64,000 bases of DNA from an uncultured Porphyromonadaceae bacterium (GCA_905198125.1 CAJKBH010000016.1:5385-69384); one strand, 5' to 3'. Counted from the first letter of the stretch, positions 1 to 7,840 are shown. A program made the numbers and translations. The notes: generated by a model not told the origin, from the letters alone.

Positions 1-306
1 GGCGTGCCGGTAATCGGACACACGGACACCTTCCTCAGCATCGGCAAGTTTGCCTCTGCCGAGGAGGCGTCCGCGTGTTTGAAATACGTCAAGTCAAAAT
101 TTGCCAGGTGTTTATTAGGAACCCTTAAAGCCACCCAACACAATCCCAAAGATACATGGGCGAATGTGCCAATGCAAGACTTCACGGAGAATAGCGATAT
201 TGACTGGAACCACAGCGTGGAAGAAATCGACGCTCAACTCTACGCCAAATACCACCTCTCCAACGAAGAAATCTCCTTCATCGAATCAATGATAAAACCC
301 ATGTAG
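1..306 (+). CDS. C-terminal end of a restriction-modification protein (Eco57I/type III-like), cut by window edge
   Basis: The open frame runs in from before the window and ends at TAG 304-306, so only about the last 100 residues are visible. The tail has a run of the type TLKATQHNPKDTW, then DIDW, an 'EIDAQLYAKY' segment and the ending 'SFIESMIKPM'. From memory this is the typical C-terminus of large Bacteroidota methylase/endonuclease fusion proteins, where it would belong to target recognition. No catalytic motif lies inside the window. A GTG at 4 is available, but the absence of a leader and the family match make a true start there unlikely. Family assignment is by recall of similar tails. 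Confidence 0.6.
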   Translation, partial: GVPVIGHTDTFLSIGKFASAEEASACLKYVKSKFARCLLGTLKATQHNPKDTWANVPMQDFTENSDIDWNHSVEEIDAQLYAKYHLSNEEISFIESMIKPM

Positions 307-335
307 TTCTCGCATGTCTTAAATAATCATATAAG

Positions 336-1130
336 ATGAATGATAATAAAATTATAGTGCGTTGGTTCTGTGGTTGCTTTATAGCAACTCTGATTATACT
401 TGTGAGTTATTTATGTTATTCCATAACAACATTTAAGAACTCACAAGAAAGGATAGTAACTGAACATTTAGAACATTTGGCAAATGCAGATTCAATTTTT
501 TGCGATATAAAAAAAGCGATACTAAGCACTGATTCTGGAACGATTGCTAATGCACCTGTTTTGCTTGCTCAATTACAGAACGACTCTGCTCTAATGAGAC
601 GAGAAATAATGCTTTCTCAAGAGGAAAAGATGAACTTAGTTGCACTTCATATTGATAAGATAGATAATGATTATTCCCAAATTGGGATATGGGGAGGAAT
701 ATTGAGTATTATCTTCCTTATCTTTGGATTTTTTGCAATATTTAAAATTGAAGAAACAAAAGCTGAAGCAAAAAGCACCTTAGAGGATGTGAAGAATCAA
801 AAAGAAAAGGCCAGTGCAGAAATAAAAGAATTGCAAGAGCAAGCAGCCCAGGTAAATGAGTCTTATAATTCTATAAGACAATCCAGTGAAACATTTATTG
901 CGGATAATACTCAGGTATTTAATGAATTAATCACTACCATTAATACAGATTATTCCCAAGCACAAGAAAGTTTAGAAAGAATAAATAAACTCCTTGTGGA
1001 AGTTGAAAGTAAAAACAAACAGTATGATTTATCGATTAAACAAATGAATGGCCTGATGGGACAATTGGGTCAACTAATCGATAGGCTTAATAAAGTAACT
1101 AATGACGGAAACGACACAGATCATGAATAA
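336..1130 (+). CDS. Two-TM membrane protein with long cytoplasmic coiled coil, unknown function
   Basis: 264 residues. A hydrophobic segment lies at about 12-30, a polar loop of about 85 residues follows, a second hydrophobic segment at about 115-137, then an almost continuous charged heptad region from 139 to 250 rich in E, K, Q and N. This predicts an inner-membrane protein with both ends in the cytoplasm and a rod-like C-terminal coiled coil. No enzyme motif is seen. The gene is clearly AT-rich compared with the housekeeping genes, suggesting recent acquisition. It overlaps the next gene, so the two are probably translated together. Sitting between a restriction gene and other defence-type genes, a role in phage defence is plausible but is inference from context only. 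Confidence 0.7.
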   Translation: MNDNKIIVRWFCGCFIATLIILVSYLCYSITTFKNSQERIVTEHLEHLANADSIFCDIKKAILSTDSGTIANAPVLLAQLQNDSALMRREIMLSQEEKMNLVALHIDKIDNDYSQIGIWGGILSIIFLIFGFFAIFKIEETKAEAKSTLEDVKNQKEKASAEIKELQEQAAQVNESYNSIRQSSETFIADNTQVFNELITTINTDYSQAQESLERINKLLVEVESKNKQYDLSIKQMNGLMGQLGQLIDRLNKVTNDGNDTDHE

Positions 1131-1650
1131 TATACCAACAAATCAATCAAACGGAGCCATCTACAATTGGTTGGCAGAAATTCAGTCTGTATTCTCTCAA
1201 TATATAATGATGAGGAATCAACTTAAGACGCTGGATGATCGCTTGAGTGTATCAAATGATCAATTTGATAAATTCCCAACTCAACAGAATTTCTATGCGG
1301 TGCAAAATTTATGGAGTCAAAAGGTTCCGATCATGCAGCAAATCTCGAACACCGTTAACAGTATAATTTATAGTCTTACAGAAGCTACAAGAATCTTTTT
1401 GACATCGATGCTGTCAAGTATTGATGCCAATAATAAACTTAGTACACTCCTCAATGATAATGCTCTTGCTTCAATCTATTCGGTGGCTGAACAAAACCCC
1501 TATCAGTTAGATATAAGAGAACTGTATAGACAATCATGCCTCACACAAAATATCCCTTCCTTATTGAGTAATATAGAGATTAAATCGCAGATGATGAGAT
1601 TGTCCTTACCAAATTTCAATAATCTTAAAAGGCTCATTAGAGGTTACTGA
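1102..1650 (+). CDS. Small helical protein paired with the upstream membrane protein, unknown function
   Basis: 182 residues with no signal peptide or membrane segment. It is mostly predicted helix and rich in N, Q, S and L. The ATG at 1102 gives a 29-bp overlap with the upstream gene; an internal ATG at 1123 would give an 8-bp overlap (ATGAATAA) that is more typical of translational coupling. The sequence does not decide between them. AT-rich like its partner. I recognise no family. The tight overlap suggests that the two products work together, for example as a membrane sensor plus soluble partner, which is inference. Confidence 0.65.
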   Translation: MTETTQIMNNIPTNQSNGAIYNWLAEIQSVFSQYIMMRNQLKTLDDRLSVSNDQFDKFPTQQNFYAVQNLWSQKVPIMQQISNTVNSIIYSLTEATRIFLTSMLSSIDANNKLSTLLNDNALASIYSVAEQNPYQLDIRELYRQSCLTQNIPSLLSNIEIKSQMMRLSLPNFNNLKRLIRGY

Positions 1651-1664
1651 GTATTGGCTGAAAT

Positions 1665-1782
1665 ATGGAAATGACTATTGAAGATATAAAAGGCATTGAT
1701 TGCGGCAGACGAGTCGAGGACTTTGGAGCTGAAGAAGACTACCGGCGAGATGAAAGACCGTATGCACTCGGCGTGTGCGTTC
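1665..1782 (+). pseudogene. Remnant of an AlbA_2 (Schlafen-type, RecG-like ATP-binding) gene, frameshifted and truncated
   Basis: From ATG 1665 the frame reads MEMTIEDIKG. After an apparent one-base insertion at 1695 the next frame reads LIAADESRTLELKKTTGE and then KDRMHSACAF to 1782. This is the conserved N-terminus of Bacteroidota AlbA_2/AAA_4 proteins, in which 'ES..LE.K.' opens the DNA-binding domain. Similarity then stops and unrelated sequence leads to the YhcG gene at 1827. Only about 40 codons survive, so it is a dead fragment. An intact relative lies at 21203-22669 and a fuller decayed one at 51533-53148. Confidence 0.7.
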
Positions 1783-1826
1783 CCTCGTTATAATGAAAGG
1801 CTGACGATAATCAGGAATATTGAATT

Positions 1827-2870
1827 ATGGCAACTGACAAAAGCATAGTGCCGGTTTCGCAGGAGTTTATCGGCGATGTGAGGCGAATAATCGAGGAAGG
1901 CCGGAAGCAGGCATATACCGCCGCCGGAAATATCGCATTGGCAACTTACTGGAATGTGGGTCGACGTATTGTTGAAGAAGAGCAAAACGGGAATAGTCGC
2001 GCGGAATATGGCAGGCGACTGATTGCCGAACTTGCGAATAACCTGAAGAAAGACTACGGCTTAGGTTATGGTAAAAGGAATCTGGCATATTATCGTCAGT
2101 TTTATCTCGTATTCAATGATATAGAGATTTTGCACGAATTCGTGCAAAATCTTAGTTGGACGCATATCCGCAGACTTCTGTCGGTCACTGACCCCCAAGC
2201 TCGTCAGTGGTATATGAGGCAGGCTTCCAAAGACATGTGGAGTACAACTACACTTGACCGAAACATTTCCTCCCAGTATTTCGAGCGTCGGCTTGCCGCG
2301 CAGAGGGAGCATCCGGAATTGCCCCAGAAAGAAGCCGTGGCACCCTATAATGACAAGGATCCTCTTGAATATATTAAAAATCCGACTGTAGCTGAGTTCA
2401 TGGGATTTCGGCGTGATGCAAGCTACAGCGAATCGGAACTGGAACAAGCATTGATTGACAATCTTGAGAATTTCATTCTCGAACTTGGCAGAGGGTTCGC
2501 CTTTGTGGAACGTCAGCAGCATATTGCCACGGAACTTGATGATTTCTATATTGACCTCGTGTTTTACAATTTCCGGATGAAACGGTTTGTAATTTTCGAG
2601 CTCAAGACTCACACCATGCGCCATCAGGACATCGGGCAGCTCGATATGTACGTAAGGATGTATGACGATCTAATGAAACAGCCCGATGACAATCCAACTA
2701 TAGGAGTATTACTCTGCACTGATACGGACTCCACTGTAGCGAAATATTCCGTACTTAACGAAAGTCAACAGTTGTTCGCGGCAAAATACATGACGTATAT
2801 GCCCACCGAAGAAGAATTACGCCGGGAAATCGAGCAGCAAAAGCGTTTCTTCCTTGAGCATCATAAATGA
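1827..2870 (+). CDS. YhcG/DUF1016 family PDDEXK nuclease-domain protein
   Basis: 347 residues. The N-terminal half (about 10-150) is the DUF1016 N-terminal helical domain, with the characteristic 'YWNVGRRIVEEEQ' and 'YGKRNLAYYRQFY' segments and 'LSWTHIRRLLSV'. The C-terminal half carries a PD-(D/E)XK core: 'DDFYIDLVFYN' followed by 'FVIFELKT', then 'GQLDMYV', matching the D, ExK and Q positions of this fold. The family is widespread in bacteria, lies near restriction genes, and is thought to act on nucleic acid. Length is normal and the frame intact. The start ATG at 1827 fits the usual N-terminus. The neighbours on both sides are remnants of other defence-type genes, and this ORF's stop overlaps the RhuM stub start (ATGA). 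Confidence 0.85.
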   Translation: MATDKSIVPVSQEFIGDVRRIIEEGRKQAYTAAGNIALATYWNVGRRIVEEEQNGNSRAEYGRRLIAELANNLKKDYGLGYGKRNLAYYRQFYLVFNDIEILHEFVQNLSWTHIRRLLSVTDPQARQWYMRQASKDMWSTTTLDRNISSQYFERRLAAQREHPELPQKEAVAPYNDKDPLEYIKNPTVAEFMGFRRDASYSESELEQALIDNLENFILELGRGFAFVERQQHIATELDDFYIDLVFYNFRMKRFVIFELKTHTMRHQDIGQLDMYVRMYDDLMKQPDDNPTIGVLLCTDTDSTVAKYSVLNESQQLFAAKYMTYMPTEEELRREIEQQKRFFLEHHK

Positions 2871-2974
2871 AACCCATGGATAACGGACAGATAATATTAT
2901 TCCAGACGCTGGATGGAGAGACGAGGATTGAGATTCAGCATAAAGAATTATTGCTGTCCGATAAAAAATTATAG
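2867..2974 (+). pseudogene. Truncated RhuM-family virulence protein, N-terminal stub
   Basis: ATG at 2867 overlaps the YhcG stop as ATGA. The 35-codon frame reads 'MDNGQIILFQT', then 'DGETRIEI', and ends at TAG 2972-2974. Full-length RhuM proteins start with 'IILYQT..G.T.IEV' and continue to a DNA-binding-like domain of over 300 residues, all absent here. The stop falls on the opposite-strand stop of the DUF2752 gene, so the deletion probably joined the defence island to the housekeeping region at this point. The peptide may still be made but should have no RhuM activity. Confidence 0.55.
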
Positions 2975-3355
2975 GCTGTCGGCGTTGGAGATGAAGAACC
3001 AGACGATGATGGCGATACATACCGCGACAATTACCGGCACCGAATTAAGCCGTGCATACAGCTTCGGCATGCGCGTGCGGTTGAATTCGGCGAACGTCCA
3101 CACAGCCATCAGCGGCAACAGACATACCACCAATGCGTTATAATTCCAGGCATCGGCCACTCGACCGTGAAGCAGGGCGTGTATGGCACGCTGCGAGCCA
3201 CAGCCGGGACAGTCCCAGCCCGTCAGGGCATGAAACATACACTTGGGCATCCACGGCAGCTCGGGATCGAATATGGCGTAAAACAAAACAATGACCGTGA
3301 CTCCCGCAATGAGAGCCACAGTCAGTATGTTACGCGATTTTCCGGTACTGCGCAT
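2969..3355 (-). CDS. DUF2752 family small membrane protein
   Basis: 128 residues from the ATG at 3355, which shares its A with the upstream stop (TGATG). A longer frame upstream has no family resemblance, so this start is preferred. A membrane segment at about 10-30 is followed by the DUF2752 signature 'GWDCPGCGSQRAIHALLHG', then two more hydrophobic segments. The family function is unknown; the two cysteines in CPGCG are conserved. Genes of this family are often next to CD225-type proteins in Bacteroidota, as here, so the two products may work together at the membrane. It is the last gene of the tyrS-CD225-DUF2752 run. Confidence 0.8.
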   Translation of the reverse strand: MRSTGKSRNILTVALIAGVTVIVLFYAIFDPELPWMPKCMFHALTGWDCPGCGSQRAIHALLHGRVADAWNYNALVVCLLPLMAVWTFAEFNRTRMPKLYARLNSVPVIVAVCIAIIVWFFISNADSL

Positions 3356-4086
3356 CACATCGTGGCGCTCAGGAACATCAGCGGAGTGTACAGCGAATTG
3401 GTGATGATGCTCAGCACAATGGAGGCGATGATCCATATCTGGGCGCGGTTGGAGGCCTTCTCGGCACCGGCTTCGTCGCCGACGAAGTACCGGCTACTGA
3501 CCTGTGTGCTGAACACTATCGCCACGATACCGGCGGGCATACAGCAGAAAATGGTGGCCAGTATGGCCCACAGCAGATACGACTTGGGCATCGGCTTGCG
3601 CTCGGCCGGAGCGGACACCTGATTGCCCTGAGACATTGCCGACGGTGCCGGATTGAAGTATGCCGGTTGCGCCTCGGGTGCTTGGGTCTGTGCCTGAGGT
3701 TGGTCGGGTTCCCCCGCTTCTGCCGGCATGGGCGGCGGGGTCTGTGCCTTTACCGAAAAATCCTCGCGCAGCGTCTGCGCCCAACGGCGTTCGGGTCCGT
3801 ATTCGGGACACTCCACGTTGAGGCGGCGCGTGGCGTCGGTCACGCTTTCCCCCTCGCTTATGACCATATACGGCACGCCGAATCCTTCCGGAAGGCTCTG
3901 CGTGTAGTTCTCAAGTATCAGGAACTCAACGCCCTCCTGCTTCAGCGCGTCGGCCAAACGCTCGGGGTTCATGGCCAGGGACTCGGGCACCATTCCGATG
4001 CGGTAACGGCTCCCCCGGTTCAGCGTGTCCATCATCTCGGTTGCCACCGGTGCCGACCCGCTCGTCAATATCGCTATCCTTTTCAC
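3355..4086 (-). CDS. CD225/dispanin-domain membrane protein with formyltransferase-like N-terminus
   Basis: 243 residues. Residues 1-95 begin 'MKRIAILTSGSAPVATEMMD', which resembles the first strand and turn of PurN-type phosphoribosylglycinamide formyltransferases, but the catalytic N-H-D region is not present. A Pro/Gln/Ala-rich linker covers about 113-160. The C-terminus (about 165-243) is a CD225/dispanin domain: a hydrophobic hairpin with 'ILATIFCCMPAGIVAIVFS' and 'SNRAQIWIIASIV'. Dispanins are membrane-inserted; bacterial roles are unknown. The start lies 3 bp after the tyrS stop and the stop overlaps DUF2752, so the three are co-transcribed. The N-terminal similarity is by eye only. 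Confidence 0.75.
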   Translation of the reverse strand: MKRIAILTSGSAPVATEMMDTLNRGSRYRIGMVPESLAMNPERLADALKQEGVEFLILENYTQSLPEGFGVPYMVISEGESVTDATRRLNVECPEYGPERRWAQTLREDFSVKAQTPPPMPAEAGEPDQPQAQTQAPEAQPAYFNPAPSAMSQGNQVSAPAERKPMPKSYLLWAILATIFCCMPAGIVAIVFSTQVSSRYFVGDEAGAEKASNRAQIWIIASIVLSIITNSLYTPLMFLSATM

Positions 4087-4089
4087 TCT

Positions 4090-5382
4090 CTACTCTGCCT
4101 TAAGTAAGTAATGGTTCTTTTTGCCTTTCTGCACGTGTATGTACTTGCCGCCGAGCAATGCGTCCTTGCCTATCACGGCGTTGGGATCGGTCACCTTCTC
4201 CTTGTTGACCGACACGCCGCCCTGCTGTATCATCTTGCGCGCCTCCCCCTTGCTGGGGAACACCTGCGACTTGACTGCCACAAGGTCAATCAGAGGCACT
4301 CCGGCCTCAAGGTCGCTCAGGGCGATGTCGAACATCGGCACGCCTTCGAACACCTCGAGCAGAGTCTTCTCGTCCACATTATGCAGGGCCTCGGCTGCCT
4401 TGGGGCTGAACAGTATCTCGCTGGCAGCCACGGCACTGTTGTATGCCTCCTCGCTGTGCACCATCTCGGTCAGTTCCTTGGCCAGCCGCTTCTGTATGGG
4501 ACGCGCGCCGGGGTTGGCGGCGTGTTCCTCGACAAGAGCCTGAATCTCCTCTTGACTCAGGAACGTGAATATCTTCAGGTATTTTTCGGCGTCTTCGTCG
4601 CTGACGTTCAGCCAGAACTGATAGAACTTATAGGGGGACGTGCGCTCGGGGTCGAGCCATATATTTCCGCTCTCGGTCTTGCCGAACTTGCCGCCGTCGG
4701 CCTTGGTGATCAGCGGGCAGGTCAGGGCGTAAGCCTCGCCGCCGAGCTTGCGGCGTATCAGCTCCGTACCGGTGGTGATGTTGCCCCACTGGTCCGAACC
4801 GCCGAGCTGCAGACGGCAGTTGCGGTCCTTATACAGCGTGTAGTAGTCGAATCCCTGCAGCAGCTGGTAGGTGAACTCGGTGAAGCTCAGTCCGTCGCGG
4901 GCCTCGCCGTTGAGACGTTTCTGCACCGAATCCTTGGCCATCATGTAGTTCACCGTTATGTGCTTGCCTATCTCGCGGGCGAAATCCAGGAACGTCACGT
5001 CCTTGGTCCAGTCGTAGTTGTTCACCATCTCGGCGCGGTTGGGCGCGTCGCTGTCGAAGTCCAGGAATTTCTTCAGCTGGTTCTTGATTGCCTCCTGGTT
5101 GTGGCGCAAGGTATTCTCGTCAAGCAGGTTGCGCTCGGCCGATTTGCCCGAGGGGTCGCCGATCATGCCGGTAGCGCCGCCCACCAGCACCAATGGCTTG
5201 TGGCCGCAACGCTGGAAATGACGCAGCATCATCACCCCGCACAGATGGCCGATATGCAGCGAATCTGCCGTCGGGTCTATGCCTAAGTATGCGGTGGTCA
5301 TACCTTTTTTCAGTTCTTCGTCAGTACCGGGCATTACTGTGTGTACCATGCCTCGCCATGTCAGTTCCTGTATGAAGTCCAT
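4090..5382 (-). CDS. tyrS: Tyrosine--tRNA ligase
   Basis: 430 residues, the normal TyrRS length. It attaches tyrosine to tRNA-Tyr in the cytoplasm. The class I HIGH motif is literal at residues 43-46 ('SLHIGHLCGV'). The KMSKS-equivalent loop is 'KFGKT' near residue 235, the usual bacterial TyrRS variant. Tyrosine-pocket segments 'QLLQGFDYY' and 'QLGGSDQWGNI' are present. The C-terminal S4-like RNA-binding domain (about 360-420) contains 'SKGEARKMIQQGGVSVN'. It is the first gene of a three-gene run with a 3-bp gap to the CD225 gene. No T-box-like leader was noticed upstream. Confidence 0.97.
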   Translation of the reverse strand: MDFIQELTWRGMVHTVMPGTDEELKKGMTTAYLGIDPTADSLHIGHLCGVMMLRHFQRCGHKPLVLVGGATGMIGDPSGKSAERNLLDENTLRHNQEAIKNQLKKFLDFDSDAPNRAEMVNNYDWTKDVTFLDFAREIGKHITVNYMMAKDSVQKRLNGEARDGLSFTEFTYQLLQGFDYYTLYKDRNCRLQLGGSDQWGNITTGTELIRRKLGGEAYALTCPLITKADGGKFGKTESGNIWLDPERTSPYKFYQFWLNVSDEDAEKYLKIFTFLSQEEIQALVEEHAANPGARPIQKRLAKELTEMVHSEEAYNSAVAASEILFSPKAAEALHNVDEKTLLEVFEGVPMFDIALSDLEAGVPLIDLVAVKSQVFPSKGEARKMIQQGGVSVNKEKVTDPNAVIGKDALLGGKYIHVQKGKKNHYLLKAE

Positions 5383-5415
5383 TGTCGTATTCTTATGTCG
5401 TTTGTTATTATTCGG

Positions 5416-6453
5416 TTATTTATAAATGAATTGCAGCAGCGACTGACCCACAGCCTTGAGCGTGGCCTTGTCGATGTTGCCGATATTGTCGCTTACGGTA
5501 TGCCATGTCGGGTTGAATCCCTGCCTCGGGTCATAGTCTATTATGTCAATGGCCGGCACACCCTGTTCTATCAGCTTCACATGGTCGTCGGTCACCGCGC
5601 CGCCCATGGTCTGCGGGAAATACGACGCATAACCGGCCGCGCCGGCCGCCTGACGGAACTGCGCGTTCAGTTCGGGCGCCGCCTGCTGCGAGAAATACTC
5701 GTAGGGAAACCGTGCGTTGCGACCACCCACCATATCGAGCAGTATAGCCTTGGCCGGACGCCAGCCCTTGGCATCCATGTGGTCGGCGAAATATTTCGCG
5801 CCCATTGCCCAGGAATCCTCCTGATTGTCCGTGCCATAATCCTCGGCGTCGACCATTAGTATGTCTATTCCGCAACCCGGATTTTTAATGCCGAGTTGAC
5901 GGGCAGTCTCCAGCAATACAGCCACTCCGCTGGCGCCGTCGTTGGCCCCGTCTATGGGTTGCTTGCGCTTCGATTCATCGGAATCCTGGTCGGCCCAGGG
6001 ACGGGTGTCGTAATGTGCGAGAAGCAACAGCCGTCCCGTTTCCTTTTCCGGATTGAAGCGGGCGAAGATGTTGCGCGAATGCAGCACGGTGCCGTCGAAA
6101 GCCGTGGCATCAAAGCGCTGTTCGTGCACCTGCGCGCCGCTGCGTTTCAGTTCGGCCACCAACATGTCGCCCGTCTTGCGATGCGCCACGCTGTTGGGCA
6201 CCCGCGGCCCGAAATCCACCTGCCGTTTCAGATAAACGTATGCGCTGTCCGCATTGAATTCGGGCACGGAGACTGTCGCGGCATCGGCCACCGAGCCGTT
6301 CACCGACCCGGTCGTTGCACCGTCTGCCGATTCGGCTGTTTCGGTCGAAGCCGTGCCGTCACCGGCCGCGGACCCGTTCCGCGCCCCGCCGCACGACACT
6401 CCGGCCGTCAATATCGCCGCCGTCACCACCAATGCTCCGATAATCTTTTGCAT
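5416..6453 (-). CDS. M28-family lipoprotein peptidase, glutaminyl-peptide cyclotransferase-like
   Basis: 345 residues. A lipoprotein signal peptide ends in the lipobox 'LTAGVSC' (Cys20-21 region), followed by a low-complexity Ser/Ala/Thr linker to about residue 60. The enzyme domain has M28 zinc-site motifs: 'LAHYDTRPWAD', 'GANDGASG', 'VDAEDYG' and a late 'NPTWHTVSDN'. This order and spacing match Bacteroidota glutaminyl cyclotransferase-like M28 proteins, which cyclise N-terminal Gln of exported proteins; aminopeptidase activity is the alternative. N-terminal pyroglutamate is common on type IX and periplasmic proteins in this phylum, which would fit porX/porW nearby. A promoter sits directly before the ATG, so the transcript appears leaderless. 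Confidence 0.88.
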   Translation of the reverse strand: MQKIIGALVVTAAILTAGVSCGGARNGSAAGDGTASTETAESADGATTGSVNGSVADAATVSVPEFNADSAYVYLKRQVDFGPRVPNSVAHRKTGDMLVAELKRSGAQVHEQRFDATAFDGTVLHSRNIFARFNPEKETGRLLLLAHYDTRPWADQDSDESKRKQPIDGANDGASGVAVLLETARQLGIKNPGCGIDILMVDAEDYGTDNQEDSWAMGAKYFADHMDAKGWRPAKAILLDMVGGRNARFPYEYFSQQAAPELNAQFRQAAGAAGYASYFPQTMGGAVTDDHVKLIEQGVPAIDIIDYDPRQGFNPTWHTVSDNIGNIDKATLKAVGQSLLQFIYK

Positions 6454-6457
6454 TCCG

Positions 6458-6488
6458 CAAATTTAACCTTTTTTCTCCAATTCTCAAA
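6458..6488 (-). promoter_or_regulatory. Bacteroidota promoter for the M28 gene, leaderless layout
   Basis: On the minus strand TTTG (6488-6485) is followed after 19 nt by TAAATTTG (6465-6458), then CGGA and the ATG at 6453. This is the phylum's -33/-7 pattern with ideal spacing. The expected start site falls at or within a few bases of the ATG, leaving no room for a ribosome binding site. Confidence 0.75.
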
Positions 6489-6566
6489 ATCAGAACTTTG
6501 CACTTGCATGCAGTTCCATAAAGGTACTTCCTGCTTTCTCGCCATTTGACCTTGTTCGTCTTGATT

Positions 6567-6609
6567 ATTTTATGTAAATTTGCAGTAGTATTGCAAATTT
6601 GCATAAAAT
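6567..6609. repeat. Palindrome upstream of the DUF4143 ATPase
   Basis: Two 18-nt arms (6567-6584 and 6592-6609) of ATTTTATGCAAATTTGCA type form a hairpin or cruciform with a 7-nt centre. The left arm has one change (T at 6575), still allowing a G-T pair. The same palindrome recurs at 7773-7821 on the far side of the gene. The right arm ends 9 bp before the ATG at 6619, so it covers the region where an operator would sit. Confidence 0.85.
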
Positions 6610-6618
6610 AGAGAGCGT

Positions 6619-7773
6619 ATGGATGGGAATTTTATTACAAGGACTATGGGAGAGGCCGTCAGGGAGGCGGCTCGGTACTTCCCTGTCGTGACGTTGACGG
6701 GACCACGACAGTCGGGCAAATCGACCCTGCTGAGACATCTGTTCAAGGATCTGCCTTATTATTCAATGGAAGATCCTGACATTCGACTGCTGGCAAAATC
6801 CGATCCACGGGGATTTCTTGCACAGTTCCATAACGGTGTCATCATCGACGAGGTGCAGAATGTGCCGGAATTGCTGTCGTATATACAGGGTATAGTAGAC
6901 GAGAATCCGCAGCGAAAGTTCTACCTAACAGGCAGTTCGCAGTTTGGATTGCTGCATTCCGTGTCACAGTCTTTGGCGGGACGATCCGCAGTATTCGAAC
7001 TGTTGCCATTATCATTGCGGGAGATTGCCGGGCTTGATCAGGGTGATTCTGCCAATGACCTGATGTATAAAGGGTTCTATCCCGCTATCTGGAGCGGCAA
7101 GAACTTGCCGAAGTTCCTCTATCCTGCTTACGTCAAGACATACATAGAACGTGATGTCCGCAATATACTGTCAATAAAAGACCTCGATACCTTCCAGCGA
7201 TTCATCAAGCTATGTGCCGCTCGCATCGGTAGTATTTTCAACGCTTCGGAACTGTCTAACGAACTTGGAGTAGCATCGAATACCATCAACTCATGGCTAT
7301 CTGTGCTTCAGGCATCGTACATAGTGTATATGCTGCCTCCTTTCTATACGAATACACGCAAACGCCTGACAAAAAGCCCAAAACTATATTTCACAGACTG
7401 CGGTCTGGCTGCCTATCTGCTGGATATCGACTCTGCCGACACCATGAACCGCGACAAAATGCGGGGACACCTGTTTGAAAATATGGTGATAATGGATTTT
7501 CTGAAGAAAAGGTATAATTCCGGTCAGAACGGCGGATTGTATTTCTACCGCGACTCTAACGGCAATGAGGTTGATCTGCTGGTAAAAGACGGCAGCGGTT
7601 ATGACTGTTATGAAATCAAGTCATCGGCCACATTCCATCCAGACTTTGCCAAGGGATTGAATAATTTTGAAAAGGCATTTCCGGAACTGGTTCACAAAAA
7701 GTCCATAATCTATTCAGGCCAGACTCTCCCCTCCGTCAACAATACGTTAATCACCAACTACCGAAATCTGTAA
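6619..7773 (+). CDS. AAA+ ATPase with C-terminal DUF4143 (ATP-binding protein)
   Basis: 384 residues. Walker A 'GPRQSGKST' lies at 28-36, Walker B 'GVIIDEVQNVPEL' near 73-85, with an AAA-type sensor 'LTGSSQFGLL' after it. A winged-helix-like segment ('SELSNELGVASNTINSWLSVL') follows, and the C-terminal DUF4143 domain ends with a PDDEXK-like core, 'NEVDLLVKDG' then 'YDCYEIKSSATF'. This family is very common and multicopy in Bacteroidales; its function is unknown. The nuclease-like residues E/D...E-x-K appear intact. It is a monocistronic insert between convergent housekeeping genes, flanked by matching palindromes, which suggests a mobile or self-regulated unit. Confidence 0.88.
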   Translation: MDGNFITRTMGEAVREAARYFPVVTLTGPRQSGKSTLLRHLFKDLPYYSMEDPDIRLLAKSDPRGFLAQFHNGVIIDEVQNVPELLSYIQGIVDENPQRKFYLTGSSQFGLLHSVSQSLAGRSAVFELLPLSLREIAGLDQGDSANDLMYKGFYPAIWSGKNLPKFLYPAYVKTYIERDVRNILSIKDLDTFQRFIKLCAARIGSIFNASELSNELGVASNTINSWLSVLQASYIVYMLPPFYTNTRKRLTKSPKLYFTDCGLAAYLLDIDSADTMNRDKMRGHLFENMVIMDFLKKRYNSGQNGGLYFYRDSNGNEVDLLVKDGSGYDCYEIKSSATFHPDFAKGLNNFEKAFPELVHKKSIIYSGQTLPSVNNTLITNYRNL

Positions 7774-7821
7774 TGATTTTATGCAAATTTGCAGTGGCAT
7801 TGCAAATTTGCATAAAATCAT
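7773..7821. repeat. Palindrome downstream of the DUF4143 ATPase
   Basis: Perfect 18-nt arms (7776-7793 and 7801-7818) identical to the upstream palindrome's right-arm sequence, with a 7-nt centre. Pairing can be extended to 21 bp, from 7773 (last base of the stop codon) to 7821. It lies between two convergent genes, so it could also act as a bidirectional terminator, although no clean T-tract follows on the plus side. Confidence 0.85.
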
Positions 7822-7840
7822 ATTCGGATTTTTCGGGATT

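Noticed and set aside
6567..7821. Conventional composite transposon around the DUF4143 gene
   Set aside because: No transposase is present and no target-site duplication could be identified; only the palindromes support mobility, so it is kept as a hypothesis.
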